Positions 37,081 to 46,748 of a DNA stretch of 64,000 bases are shown in pieces. The stretch comes from Orobanche coerulescens (Eukaryota; Streptophyta; Magnoliopsida; Lamiales; Orobanchaceae): the NCBI GenBank assembly GCA_033398695.1, contig CM065802.1:151824096-151888095 (forward strand). Direction: 5' to 3'. How positions within the stretch are numbered: position 1 is the stretch's first letter; each line of letters opens with the position of its first letter. The notes beneath the pieces are model-generated. The model searched no databases. It saw only the letters and a program-made list of their open reading frames with translations, and was not told the origin of the DNA. The position numbers and the translations under genes are program-made.

Positions 37081-37556
37081 TAGCGTGCGCTACATGCCAT
37101 AGCGTGCGCTAACTGACTTTGTTAGCGTGCGCTATTGTAGTCTAGAGGTTACTGCCTTACTCCGTACTGTGATTTGCGTACACAATGCCCATGCAATAAC
37201 ATACGTAAATACTCTGTGTAGCGTATGCAAGTCTCCGACCTTAGCATGCGCTACTCGTAGTTGACTTGTTCGTCTGCACCTGCTCCGAAGGTGGGTCCAC
37301 ACGCCGAAAGCAACCGACAAAGCCACGATTCCCTTTGACCGATTTACACATAGCGTACGGTATGCCCACGCTTAGCGTGCGCTAATCTTTCATAGTAAAT
37401 ATCTGTTGACCTTATCAGAACGTGTGCCGAAGGTAGCCGGGTCCACACATGAATTCCCTCTTATCTGTTCTGCACTAGCGTGCGCTATCCTTCGCCTTTA
37501 GCGTGCGCTAAGCCTGCACATTAGCGTGTGCTATGTCCTCGTACTGGCGTACGTTA
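37081..37556. repeat. 12-mer palindrome array, LTR E
   Basis: Motifs start at 37081, 37100, 37123; 37219, 37242; and a strict tetrad at 37476, 37499, 37522, 37545 with steps of exactly 23 bp (TAGCGTGCGCTA, TAGCGTGCGCTA, TAGCGTGTGCTA, TGGCGTACGTTA). Confidence 0.92.
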
Positions 37557-37824
37557 ATTCAGGCTACACTTAGCCAATTCCAACTGTTCTGTACGTCGTC
37601 TCGACATACTGAACACGCACATACAACATACTCCATCCAATACCATTCTCATATGATATACCCGATATCAAAATTAAAACAACCTGTCGATCAAGTACGA
37701 CAATTATACAGATACAATTGTCTCAGTTCTCAAATTATTTTATCCATACTGTATAGACACCATGCTCCAGCATACCTCAGATAAAATAACACGGAAAATT
37801 TATACTGAAAGTCTGGATATTACA

Positions 37825-38355
37825 TACTACCCCCTTAAAATAAGTTTCGTCCTCGAAACTTGCAATCCTGCCACAAACAGCAGATCAACCCAAGATTTCC
37901 AAACTCATCACAAAAGCAGTCATTTGTCGCCACAAGCAAATAACCAAAACAGTATACTTACAGGTGCATGAAGCCGATGACCTCCCGTGATACCAGCATA
38001 CGACTCCCATACAAAGTTTCAACACAATACCAACACACACCAATACTGCAATTAGCAATTTTGACAATATCTCAAGGAAGAGTCCACGTCTGTGACCACG
38101 GCCATGACTGTCCCCTATCAGCAGACATTCTGAAGGACACACACATACGTAAGTATAATCCAAATCACACGTCCTCGAAGTGACCTATTCCTAAGAATAC
38201 CAAACTAAAAGTGAAGCGATTAAGAAAACACAAGAAGAGTAAGAGGACTTACAAGTACCGGTCGCACTGTGATGATGGCAAAGGGGTGATACTGTAGGCA
38301 AACGATGACTCAATCGACCTAAGTGACCGACAGCATAGGTATCCATAAACCTAAT
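37825..38355 (-). other. Remnant interior between LTR E and D's primer site
   Basis: Begins with a purine tract on the minus strand (TTATTTTAAGGGGGTAGTA) and the conserved GAGGACGAAACT end of Tekay-type elements. The rest is short and non-coding, with no domain recognised. Confidence 0.65.
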
Positions 38356-38366
38356 CTCTGATACCA
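38356..38366 (-). other. Element D primer-binding site
   Basis: The minus strand reads TGGTATCAGAG five bases inside the right LTR, the standard tRNA-Met site. Confidence 0.85.
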
Positions 38367-38371
38367 TATTC

Positions 38372-39906
38372 TGTAACACCCCCAAGTTATTCAGGGTATA
38401 TTACAGTGCCGTGAGCCCCGCCGTGGGACCCACAAGGTTATAAACACGCGGAATCATGAACTTTGACCGATAAGGTCCAAGCATAATCCAATGGAGGCCA
38501 ATAAAATTGGAACTCAAGAAAATATCCAATGAGACCGAATACAATACATCAAGAATCAATCCCAAGGCAACACAGGCCAAAACATCAAGAAGTCAGAAAA
38601 CAGTACTCGCGTACTCATAATCATTTCAAGTACAACATCACTGAATGGATGAAATATAAAGTATAACCAATGACAAGACACAGCATCACACTTGCCCATC
38701 ATCTTCATGACGATCCGGTACATCCCTATATATTCGTCTGGATCCTGAAATACATGAAAGGTATTTCCCCCCAAAAGGGGTTGGCCGTCGAGTAGCTAGT
38801 ACAAGTATATCGAATATGAAACATAATACTTCTCGATAATAAAGTAAATGTAATCATCATATCATTAACTCAAGACTAGTATTCCGGAATAACTAAATCT
38901 CAGAGCATCACATTCAATACATACATGATTAACCTCGGAACCGCCCCAGAGGCTACGGAACCCTCAGAGGACCCGTCGGTCCGTCCCAGAGTGGTTAACC
39001 CAAAATATCCGCGGAACTGCACGAGAGGCTACGGAAACCTCATAGGACCCGTCGGACCGTCCCAGAGTGGATATATACCATCATACAATTCATAAACCTT
39101 ACTTTCAAAATCGAGAACGTACAATCATAAACATATACTTGCCTTTGACACATCACGAATCGGGATGAAAAGTACACAAGTTCGTTAGGCCCAAGAATGC
39201 ACTTCCGGCACCTAAACGATTCATAAGGAATATGATAATTAATAATATATACTCAAATCACACAGAGAAACTCCCGAAACCCGCCTACGTTTCACAAAAC
39301 TCCAAGGATAATCACTTAGAGGTTGGAAATCATCCAAACCCTCTCAAATCCGAACAAAGTGCAAAAACATCCATATAACCGTAGGGGAAACGTGGGTACG
39401 GGGTAGGTACATCATAATCTCAAAGAGTTCAAGCTTCGAAACGGATAAATCCGATAAATCTAAGAAAACCCCCAAAAATTCCCCAAACTAGGGTATCAAG
39501 GAATTTACCTTGATTTGGAATGTATAAAAGGATCGGATGTTGTATAATCTTTGTTATCCCACCAAAGGTGATGTTAGATGATGAATAGACACCTTCAAAT
39601 CACCTCAGAATCGCCCATCTCGTGCTATCATTGGAAATGAAGAAATGAAAGTAAAAATGACGAAGAGCAGGGTTGTCCGTCCTTAAATACTGCATTCAAT
39701 TAGCACGCGCTACGCCTCAAGTTAGTGTGCGCTAACGGGGTTACCCATTAGTCCAGTGGCTACTGACCTGCAATGGTAGCGTGCTCTACCTCATCCTTAG
39801 CGTGCACTACGCAACACCGATAACGTGCGTTAGCTCACGCCTAGCGTGCGCTAACTGCTAGTTCCGAGAACAAAATCCAGCTTCTGTCTCTGCCAAACTC
39901 AACACT
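38372..39906 (-). repeat. Element D 5' LTR, first segment
   Basis: Starts TGTAACACCCCCAAG. Interrupted at 39907 by CACTA-2 and completed at 45617-45782. Confidence 0.87.
39701..39853. repeat. 12-mer palindrome array, D right LTR (first part)
   Basis: Starts 39701, 39723; 39777, 39798, 39821, 39842, with steps of 21-23 bp. The array continues after CACTA-2 at 45618, 45640, 45663 and 45684. A TATTTAA box lies at 39683-39689 on the minus strand. Confidence 0.9.
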
Positions 39907-39933
39907 CACTACGCCATAAGTGCTCATATGCAA

Positions 39934-40580
39934 CGCATATTTCCAGTGTTGCAAGGAAAAGTATTGCAATAGCCCTCTGATCTTTGGTCTTTTGCAATAC
40001 TACTCAATTAGTGTTGCACTAGACCTTAATGCACTGTTGCAAAAGACATTAATGCAACACCAACCTAAAGTGTTGAATTATACGTGAACTTAAAATCACT
40101 GCAATAGACTAATTCATCTTAATAATTACGAAAAATAATATAAATATTTTCAAAAAAAAAAATATCATCAAATTTAAATTTTTATACTAAAACAAAATAA
40201 ATTATTTAAATTTGTTTAATAATTTTATAACGGATTTTTTTATAAGAGCACATATAGTTTTTTACTTGAAAAAATTTTCGGATTAAAATTAATAAATTTA
40301 AAAAATATTAAAAAATAAAATAATTTCTTAAAATTATAATAAATAAATATATGAATACATATATTTTTATTTTGAATTATAATTTAAAATTAAAACAAAC
40401 AATTGAATTTATACATTCAACTCTTTAAAATATAATAAGAAATGTAAATTGAAATTTATTTATATTAATATCATAAAAAATTGAAAAATAATAATGCATT
40501 TCCTACTTATATATATATATATACTTTATTTTTATCTCCTACTTTTTTTTATATATATTTAATTTTTTTTTAACTTTAAA
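39934..40580. other. CACTA-2 left subterminal region
   Basis: About 160 bp of TGTTGCA/TGCAA repeats, then very AT-rich non-coding DNA with TATATATAT runs near 40510. Confidence 0.7.
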
Positions 40581-41910
40581 AGAGTGAAGGCATGCTTGGT
40601 CGAAAGCGTGTTTCTGTTTCTTTTTCTTTCGCCTGAAGCGTTCTTCTGGGTTCTATTTATCACTTTCTCTCACCACCTTGATAACCCTATTTCTTTACTA
40701 CTCTTCTCGCCGACCTTATCACTTCGTTGTTCTATTTGCGTTGCCTCCAGTGTGCTTCATCCTTCATCTTCCTCTCGCACATTCTTCTTCGTTTTCTGCT
40801 ACTCCCGCTGTCTCCTGCCTTATCACCCTTCACTCTTTCGCTTCGATTGACAGCTCAAAACACCATCTTTTGCGTCGCCTATCTCTTCATTTTCTTTTCT
40901 TCCTGAAAACATATTTCTTCCCCTCTATCTTCTCACCGCTTCGCCTTGTTTTTGTCATCGATGTGTTCTTTTCTTCATCTATCTGGTGAGTAAGGTGGTG
41001 ACGGGATTGGTTATCGGGATGGTTGGTGGCTCAGTGGCTACAGGGCGGGGAAGAATTCTGGTATAGGTAAATGAATCTCTACGTATTCTATCTATCTTGG
41101 GCAGAGCCTCCTCTTTGAATGGATTTTCTAGCTTTAATCAGTCAAATGAGAGAGGTTTACCAGTAAATCTCACCACCAGGTATACTGAACTCATCGGGGC
41201 TTTCCATACCTAATTTCTTGGCCCTTCTACTTTCTCTTGCGCATGAAAGAAGGCGGCTACGCTGGACTTTCCTATTCTACAAATGAAATCAGGTATTCAG
41301 TATTTTGGATTTGAGATTAGGTTTACAGTTTTATTACTCATTTCTCTGATTTAGCTCTATTTGTTCCTGCATATATTAAAAATATTTATTTTTTGGCCAA
41401 TCTGAATGACTTACTGTGAGACTTTGAGAGCAGATGTTAGTAGTCCTAGAGGGGGTAAATTTAGTTTAATGAACTCTTGCTTATCCCCACTTTTCATCTA
41501 TTCATGCTTGGGGAAAGCTACAGGCAGAAAATCTCCTATCCGTGTCGCAACTGATTCGGTAGGCAGGAGCAACCCAAGAAAAAGAAATATGGACAAAGTG
41601 AGCGCTTTAGGTGAAAGCCAGGATTATTTTTTAGATTGTTGTTGATTTTTGTTAATTTTAATGTAATTCTTCCGTTGATTGACAATTAATTGCTTTGCAC
41701 GGACTGCATCGAAACTAACTAATTGTTTTAATTTCAGTTCCGTTGTACAAGTGGTTAAGATGGTGGTGGTCAAAATTATATTTTATGCTTGTGTAGGCAG
41801 ATTTAGTAATTGTAATATCATACTGAATTAGTACGGAAAACATCATACTAAGAAATCATATGATTTTGTTATGTTGTATTTCAGTTAAGAATCGCTCTGT
41901 ATGATTTTGC
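40581..41910 (+). other. CACTA-2 gene-like leader region, unassigned
   Basis: A pyrimidine-rich stretch (about 40600-40985) ending TCTGGTGAGTAAGG looks like a 5' untranslated exon with a GTGAGT donor. A second exon-like stretch at about 41430-41640 reads GKATGRKSPIRVATDSVG. I recognise neither. They could be captured promoter and leader exons of one of the genes downstream. Confidence 0.4.
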
Positions 41911-41935
41911 TACTTATTATGTTATATTTTACTAG

Positions 41936-42113
41936 GTCTTCTTTTGATTGCAAGGAAATATCAATTGTCGCCGACTTACCGCAAAAGGAGATAGGAAAGT
42001 ACATCAAGATTCTAGGAGAAGCTCTATAGCTAGGTGAACCGATTAATAGTAATTCAATATCAGTCCACATGCCCAGATTTTGTACACTTCTCCAACTGAA
42101 CAAATCTGCTCAG
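41936..42113 (+). pseudogene. Captured exon of a plant TFIIB-related factor (pBRP-like)
   Basis: An exon bounded by TTTTACTAG and CAG|GTACTT. It reads QKEIGKYIKILGEAL, an in-frame TAG, then LGEPINSNSISVHMPRF and CTLLQLNKSAQ. This matches my recollection of the core cyclin-like domain of the plant-specific TFIIB-related protein pBRP, which acts in transcription initiation. The TAG stands where a Gln codon is expected (CAG to TAG). Only this piece of the gene is present. Identification is from memory, without a search. Confidence 0.75.
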
Positions 42114-42911
42114 GTACTTTCTTGTTTTCTACCTTCTCATAAAGGTGTATTGCTACATCTTTGGCCTTTAATATTTGTGACTGTTATAATCTTCACGGAT
42201 TGTTAGTCATGTGTGATGAAATGCTGAGTGCAAGGTGATTAGGATCTTCGTTTGTGTGCAATTTCTGCTATTGGAATTTGGAATAGTAGTATAAATGAAA
42301 CTGTGTTATTTCGATTTGGTGGGCAGAGTCCTGGACTCACTTTTGACAACTTCTTTTCGTGGAAAATGCTTTTATGACGTTGTATGATTATTGCTTCCAC
42401 AATTACTATCACCTGTATATCGGTATATAAACATCAATACACTTTGCTTGTTGATTTAGAGGTGTATCGAAATCCACTGACTGTTCGTAAAATGGAAACA
42501 TAAACTTAGGCATAGGGTAGACATATGCTCAGTGTGCTGCTCTAGCTCCCGTTCCCTTTTCAGTAATTTTTTTGTATGAATATAATTTATTTAGCTAAAG
42601 AAATGTAATCTTTTTTATTTCTTCAGTTTCTTTCTAGGTTAAAAAAAGAAAAAGTAGGTACTAGGTAGTGATTCCTTTTCTGTTGAATAAACAGTCTTTC
42701 CTTTTCTTTCCTTTCTGGTGTTTTTTCTCTTCTAGATTCCAACTTGTGCTTCTATATGGTCGTGCCCTTCAGAAATAATGAACCTCTCTGTTGATTTCGT
42801 GTTTTCATTTTTATGTAATCACCATGCGTTGCAGGTATGGTATTTATACTCATTTCTTTTATTACATATTGTGGTAGTATTTAACTTATAAATTGATATT
42901 TTGCTGTGCAG

Positions 42912-44176
42912 ATGTTTGATCGGCCTCAATGGCTAACTCCAAAACAGCATTCAGATGGTTATGTCAGTAAGGTCTTAATTTAAGAAAAATCAACTATAGA
43001 AGGATTTCCGAAAAGATTTCACCGCATTGCTTTAAATTTTAAAACCAGGTCACGAAAGAGCTGGAACAAAGAGACTGTCGGATAGGAATCAATTCCGAAG
43101 TAGAATCAGTTCCGAAGAAGGATGATGGTGAGTATTTTATGTGGTAAAGAACAAGATGAATATTACAACGGAAAAATAAAGCATATAGGAATTTCTACTA
43201 ATATTCTATGATAAATCCGAATTCTGTAATGCATCGTTCATTACAATGTTTCTTGCTCTATTCTAACTGTTATTGCATCTAACTGAAAAGAAAACAATGC
43301 AGGTTGTGTTATAACTTGCAAGGATGGATCAGAAGAGGTGGACGATGCGTGCATAATTGGCGCACATGCTCCAGATGCTCTGAGAATGTTAGGGAAGCAG
43401 GTCATATTTGATGAAGCAAGAATACTTAGTGCATTTCAATATGCCTACAGGTGATTATCATCTTTAATTACAACATATTTTTTTTCGGAGTTCTCCTCGT
43501 ATTGATAATGGAAGCATTGCGCATTCTTTGTTCTCATTATGGGACAGTGATATTTATGTTCATCACGCCATTTTTTATGTGGAGCATATCAAGGTGCATT
43601 GGAACCGTTTTCATAATGTTTTTTCAGTTATCCATTTGTGAATATAATTTGTTACCCATATGTTGTGTATCTTTCAGGCTATGGCTTCCATGAGGATAGA
43701 TCAAAGGTAAAAATATGTAGCAGGGGTAACTTTATGAATCAGTTTAAATTTTATCGATTATTACAATATCACCCTTGAGGTTTTCCATAATTACAAAAAG
43801 ACCCAGTTATCTTTCAAAATCACAACCATAATGTTGACGTGTGTTTTGATTATACAAATTGTGCCCTGTTCATGTGGAAAGTTTTAAAACAAATACAAAC
43901 CTCAATGAGGTCTATGTAAGATTTTATAATGTAATTGGAGTATTTTGTAAGAAAGCAAAACCTCAGGGGTAGTTTTTCTTGTTTTTCCAATTTTTTTTTT
44001 GGTGTAGTAACTATGTGTGATCCTCACTGTCAGGTGTACTTGCTGCAAAAAATTTGCTCGGACAAGAGGTCGTACTTCAGAAAAATCCCAAATACATGAT
44101 ACCGTCTTGGACTGAAGCAGGGGCACGCCTTCTTGTCACTCGGTTTCTCAAGCATTATTACTACCGACTGCCTAAT
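42912..44176 (+). pseudogene. Captured exons of a cyclopropane-fatty-acid synthase-like gene (FAD/amine-oxidase half)
   Basis: Five exons with GT..AG boundaries: 42912-42971 (MFDRPQWLTPKQHSDGYVSK), 43049-43127 (VTKELEQRDCRIGINSEVES), 43303-43450 (CKDGSEEVDDACIIGAHAPD, then FDEARILSAFQYAY), about 43678-43706 (YGFHEDRSK) and 44034-44176 (LAAKNLLGQEVVLQKNPKYM, then EAGARLLVTRFL). Their order follows the N-terminal flavoprotein domain of plant cyclopropane-fatty-acyl-phospholipid synthases, membrane-lipid enzymes that use S-adenosylmethionine. At least one exon between the third and fourth is missing, as is the methyltransferase half, so no enzyme can be made. Confidence 0.8.
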
Positions 44177-44369
44177 GTAAGATTCTGATGAAAGATTTGG
44201 TAAATTTGCAGTCTCTTATTTCTATATTTTACATTCAGCTCCATAATTCTTTGATATTTGCATGCACATCCAATACAGTTTGATATTCATATTTTGCTAA
44301 AAGAAACTCCATTTTGTGGTTACTAGATTTTTAGAATGTCTTCACAAAATATATATATTATATATGCAG

Positions 44370-44655
44370 AAGATGGATAAATGAGAATGGCTTTTCAGTC
44401 GATGAGAGAAGAATTGGAAGACGAGAAAAAGTTAAGGAAGCGATCGGAAACCCTGCACAAAAAGTTGGCTAGAGCACTTCATGACGTTAAGTCGGCCCTT
44501 GCTAGTCTTTCTAAAGAGTTGGGGAAGGAAAGGAGGTCCCGTAGTATTTTGGAAGATCTTTGCGTTGAGTTTGCATTTGGAATGAGGGATCACGAAAAGG
44601 AACTGCATGCATTTAGGAACTTTGTCCAGCCTTGTCAAGTGAACAAGATGACAAC
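44370..44655 (+). pseudogene. Captured exon of a plant coiled-coil protein (USO1-like/At1g50660-type family)
   Basis: Follows an acceptor TATATGCAG and ends before GTACACC. It reads REELEDEKKLRKRSETLHKK, SALASLSKELGKERRSRS and ILEDLCVEFAFGMRDHEKEL, heptad-rich and typical of a plant family annotated as USO1-like or intracellular transport coiled-coil proteins; its function is poorly known. The exon follows the fatty-acid-synthase exons on the same strand, so a fused transcript is possible. The ATG at 44381 gives a 95-codon ORF. Confidence 0.65.
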
Positions 44656-45124
44656 GGTACACCTGTGATACTGGCACTTCTACGTAGAAATCGAGATATT
44701 TAATTATGTCTAGTATTTAGAACTTTGGTCACTTGGTACTCTTGAATTTGACTTGGTAATTTGGTCTTAAATTAGACATTAGTTATGGTGTTGCGTGTCG
44801 AATTGTTAGTATAAGACTTGTTGGATAGTAGTTGACGTTGGTATTTTGCGTCGACTGTTTGTTGGGTTGGTGGTATTTAGTACCGACTGTTTGTTGGGAT
44901 GTTGGTATTTGGTACTGAATGACAGGGTGTGAATTTTAGACGGAATTTTATTTGTATGGAATGATGTACGTATGAAATGTTTATTACGAAATTTTTATTT
45001 AAAATGTTGCATTTATCTTTCAGTTATTATTGCATTTATCTTCAGTAGTGTTGCATATTTTCAAATTAGTGTTGCATATAATAACCATGTTATTGTTGGA
45101 TATAAGAATGGAAGTGTTGCATTA
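44656..45124 (+). other. CACTA-2 right non-coding region
   Basis: AT-rich, with several near repeats of TTGTTGGG...TGGTATTTGGTACTG near 44820-44920 and then TGTTGCAT words. No gene seen. Confidence 0.6.
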
Positions 45125-45350
45125 TGTCTGGTGGAACCCACTGTTGACGTGGCAAAAAGGCCCACTACTGACATGGCAAAAGGACCCACTGTTGACGTGG
45201 ATGAACGTGGGACCCACTGCTGACGTGGATGAACGTGGGACCCGTTGATGACGTGGATGAAGTGGGACCCACTGCTGACGTTGCTGAAATGGGACCCACT
45301 GCTGACATGGCCAAAGGAACCACTGCTGACGTGTCATTGGTTGTGGGCCC
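45125..45350 (+). repeat. Minisatellite of 24-29 bp, about eight units, in CACTA-2
   Basis: Units resemble GACCCACTGCTGACGTGG followed by ATGAACGTGG or CAAAAGG. They contain repeated GACGTGG, which includes the ACGTGG core of G-box-like elements. Confidence 0.85.
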
Positions 45351-45616
45351 CACTTTTCTGAACTGTATTCTCCTCTAAGCCAACACTGTTTTCTGTTGCA
45401 TATATTTTGTTTTGTGTTGCACTATGTAGATAATGCAATACTTTCCATCTGTTGCATTAGAAAGGAAAAGTGTTGGATTAGAGGTCAAATGCCACGCGAT
45501 CAGATGCAACACCCACAAAGTGTTGGATATATCAATTTCTGGCCTAAGGCAACAGAAAATGGGGCATAATGCAACAATAGGAAGCATTGCATATGAGCAC
45601 TTATGGCGTAGTGACT

Positions 45617-45782
45617 TTAGCGCGCGCTACAGGCGACGCTAGCGCGCGCTACTCGACACAAATAGTATGCGTTAGCACATGCCTAGCGTGTGCTAATTGG
45701 TTGACTCATAAATATCACTGCAAGGTCCGATCAAAATGAACAAATGCCACAGTCAAAATTCATGAAAAATACAGGTATTACA
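45617..45782 (-). repeat. Element D 5' LTR, last segment
   Basis: Completes the right LTR after CACTA-2, with four palindrome motifs at 45618-45695. Ends CAGGTATTACA. Confidence 0.85.
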
Positions 45783-45787
45783 CTAGT

Positions 45788-46748
45788 ATTGTCGGCAAAA
45801 AATTGATGTATTTAACAGTGATGCCATAATCCAGTAATTGATACTTAGATTAGTGGCACTAGTACTTGTGCACATGCAAAATTGGAATATGTGTATTATG
45901 GCATCACTGATGAAATCTAATGTATTTCAATATGTTTTGTCATACTATGCAAAATTATATTTTTACTTAGATTAGTGACGCTAGTACTTGTGCACATGCA
46001 CTTCCAGTAGACACATATTCGACTTCAGCTGTGGAAGTAGCTACACTAGTCTATTTCTTACTACACCAAGATATTTAGCATGAATCCGTAAAATGACAAG
46101 TTCTATTGTTACTTTTTCTATCGATGTTACATTCTCTAAAATCGGCATCACTATATGCAAAGAGTTCAAAATCAATGTTTGAGGGATACCATAATCTCAA
46201 ATCTATATCGTACCTTTCAAATAACGAAAAATTCATTCACAAGCTATTAAATGAGATTCTTCGAGGTTAGCTTGAAATCTAGCACATAGATAAATTGCAA
46301 ACATAATATCGGGTCTAGAGGCAGTTAGATAAAGTAGGATCCAATAATACCTCATTATTGTTTATGATCAACAGATTTACCCTTCTCATCTTTGTCAAGT
46401 TTTAAGGTAGACGATATTGGGATAGATACTTCCTTGCATCCTTCCATTTTGACTTTATTTAGCAATTGATTGACGTACATTGTTTGATGAAAAAATATTC
46501 CGTCTTCGAGTTGCTTTATTTGAAGACCAAGAAAGAATTTTAAGTACCCCATCTTGCTCATTTCGAATTTTTCTGTCATAAGATCTGCAAACTCTTGGGA
46601 CAGAGATCCGTTAGTAGCACCAAATACAAGATCATCGAAATATATTTACACGAACATATCTTTATCAAAAGTCTTGACAAAGAGAGTACTATTAACGTGT
46701 CCTATAATATAACCGTTTGAAATAAGAAAATTACTTTACCTTTCATAC
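45788..46748 (-). pseudogene. Decayed Copia reverse transcriptase/RNase H fragment
   Basis: On the minus strand, 46740-46355 reads IYFDDLVFGATN (the catalytic Y-x-D-D), then MTEKFEMSKMGYLKFFLGLQ and HQTMYVNQLLNKVKME, the typical Copia RVT_2 C-terminal half. Beyond 46355 there are many stops, but RNase H features remain, such as HSMTKHIEIH near 45930. Near 45855-46000, a block of about 100 bp with TTAGATTAGTG(G/A)C(A/G)CTAGTACTTGTG occurs twice, and a shorter copy precedes element D at about 12680-12711. Cut at 46749 by LTR F. Confidence 0.8.

Larger units (their letters stand above)
35396..37824 (-). repeat. Truncated C-like LTR ('E') inside D
   Basis: The minus strand starts TGTAATATCC at 37824 and follows the order of element C's LTR (palindrome array, TATA box, then the ACTTGCCTCAATACCG region in reverse) for about 2.4 kb before being cut at about 35396. 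The purine tract to its right marks it as a 3' LTR. No coding sequence is seen in it. Confidence 0.75.
39907..45613. mobile_element. CACTA-2: CACTA element carrying exons of three plant genes (Pack-CACTA)
   Basis: Perfect 27-bp terminal inverted repeats begin CACTACGCCATAAGTG (39907-39933 and 45587-45613), with the 3-bp target duplication ACT (39904-39906 and 45614-45616). Subterminal regions hold TGTTGCA/TGCAACA repeats on both sides. The interior has no transposase but holds spliced gene pieces, all on the + strand: a TFIIB-related exon, five exons of a cyclopropane-fatty-acid-synthase-like gene, and an exon of a plant coiled-coil protein. This is the transduplication pattern known for CACTA and Mutator elements. 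Confidence 0.85.
12712..45782 (-). mobile_element. Element D: Tekay-like Ty3/Gypsy, internally rearranged, with insertions in both LTRs
   Basis: Outer ends TGTAACACC at 12712 and TATTACA at 45782 are flanked by the direct repeat CTAGT (12707-12711 and 45783-45787). The LTRs, after removing insertions, are about 1.70-1.72 kb: left 12712-13416 plus 33876-34894; right 38372-39906 plus 45617-45782. The purine tract beside the left LTR and the tRNA-Met-type primer site beside the right LTR place it on the minus strand. The interior (34895-38371) keeps only the pol 3' end, a truncated foreign LTR and a primer site, so it is defective. The left LTR contains element B; the right LTR contains CACTA-2. 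Confidence 0.85.

Noticed and set aside
37885..38163. 92-codon minus-strand ORF as a membrane protein
   Set aside because: Hydrophobic by chance; it lies in a rearranged remnant next to a primer site and shows no family signature.
40584..40989. Hydrophobic ORFs (88 and 103 codons) at the start of CACTA-2 as a secreted protein
   Set aside because: Two overlapping frames over a pyrimidine-rich tract give hydrophobic translations; better explained as an untranslated leader.
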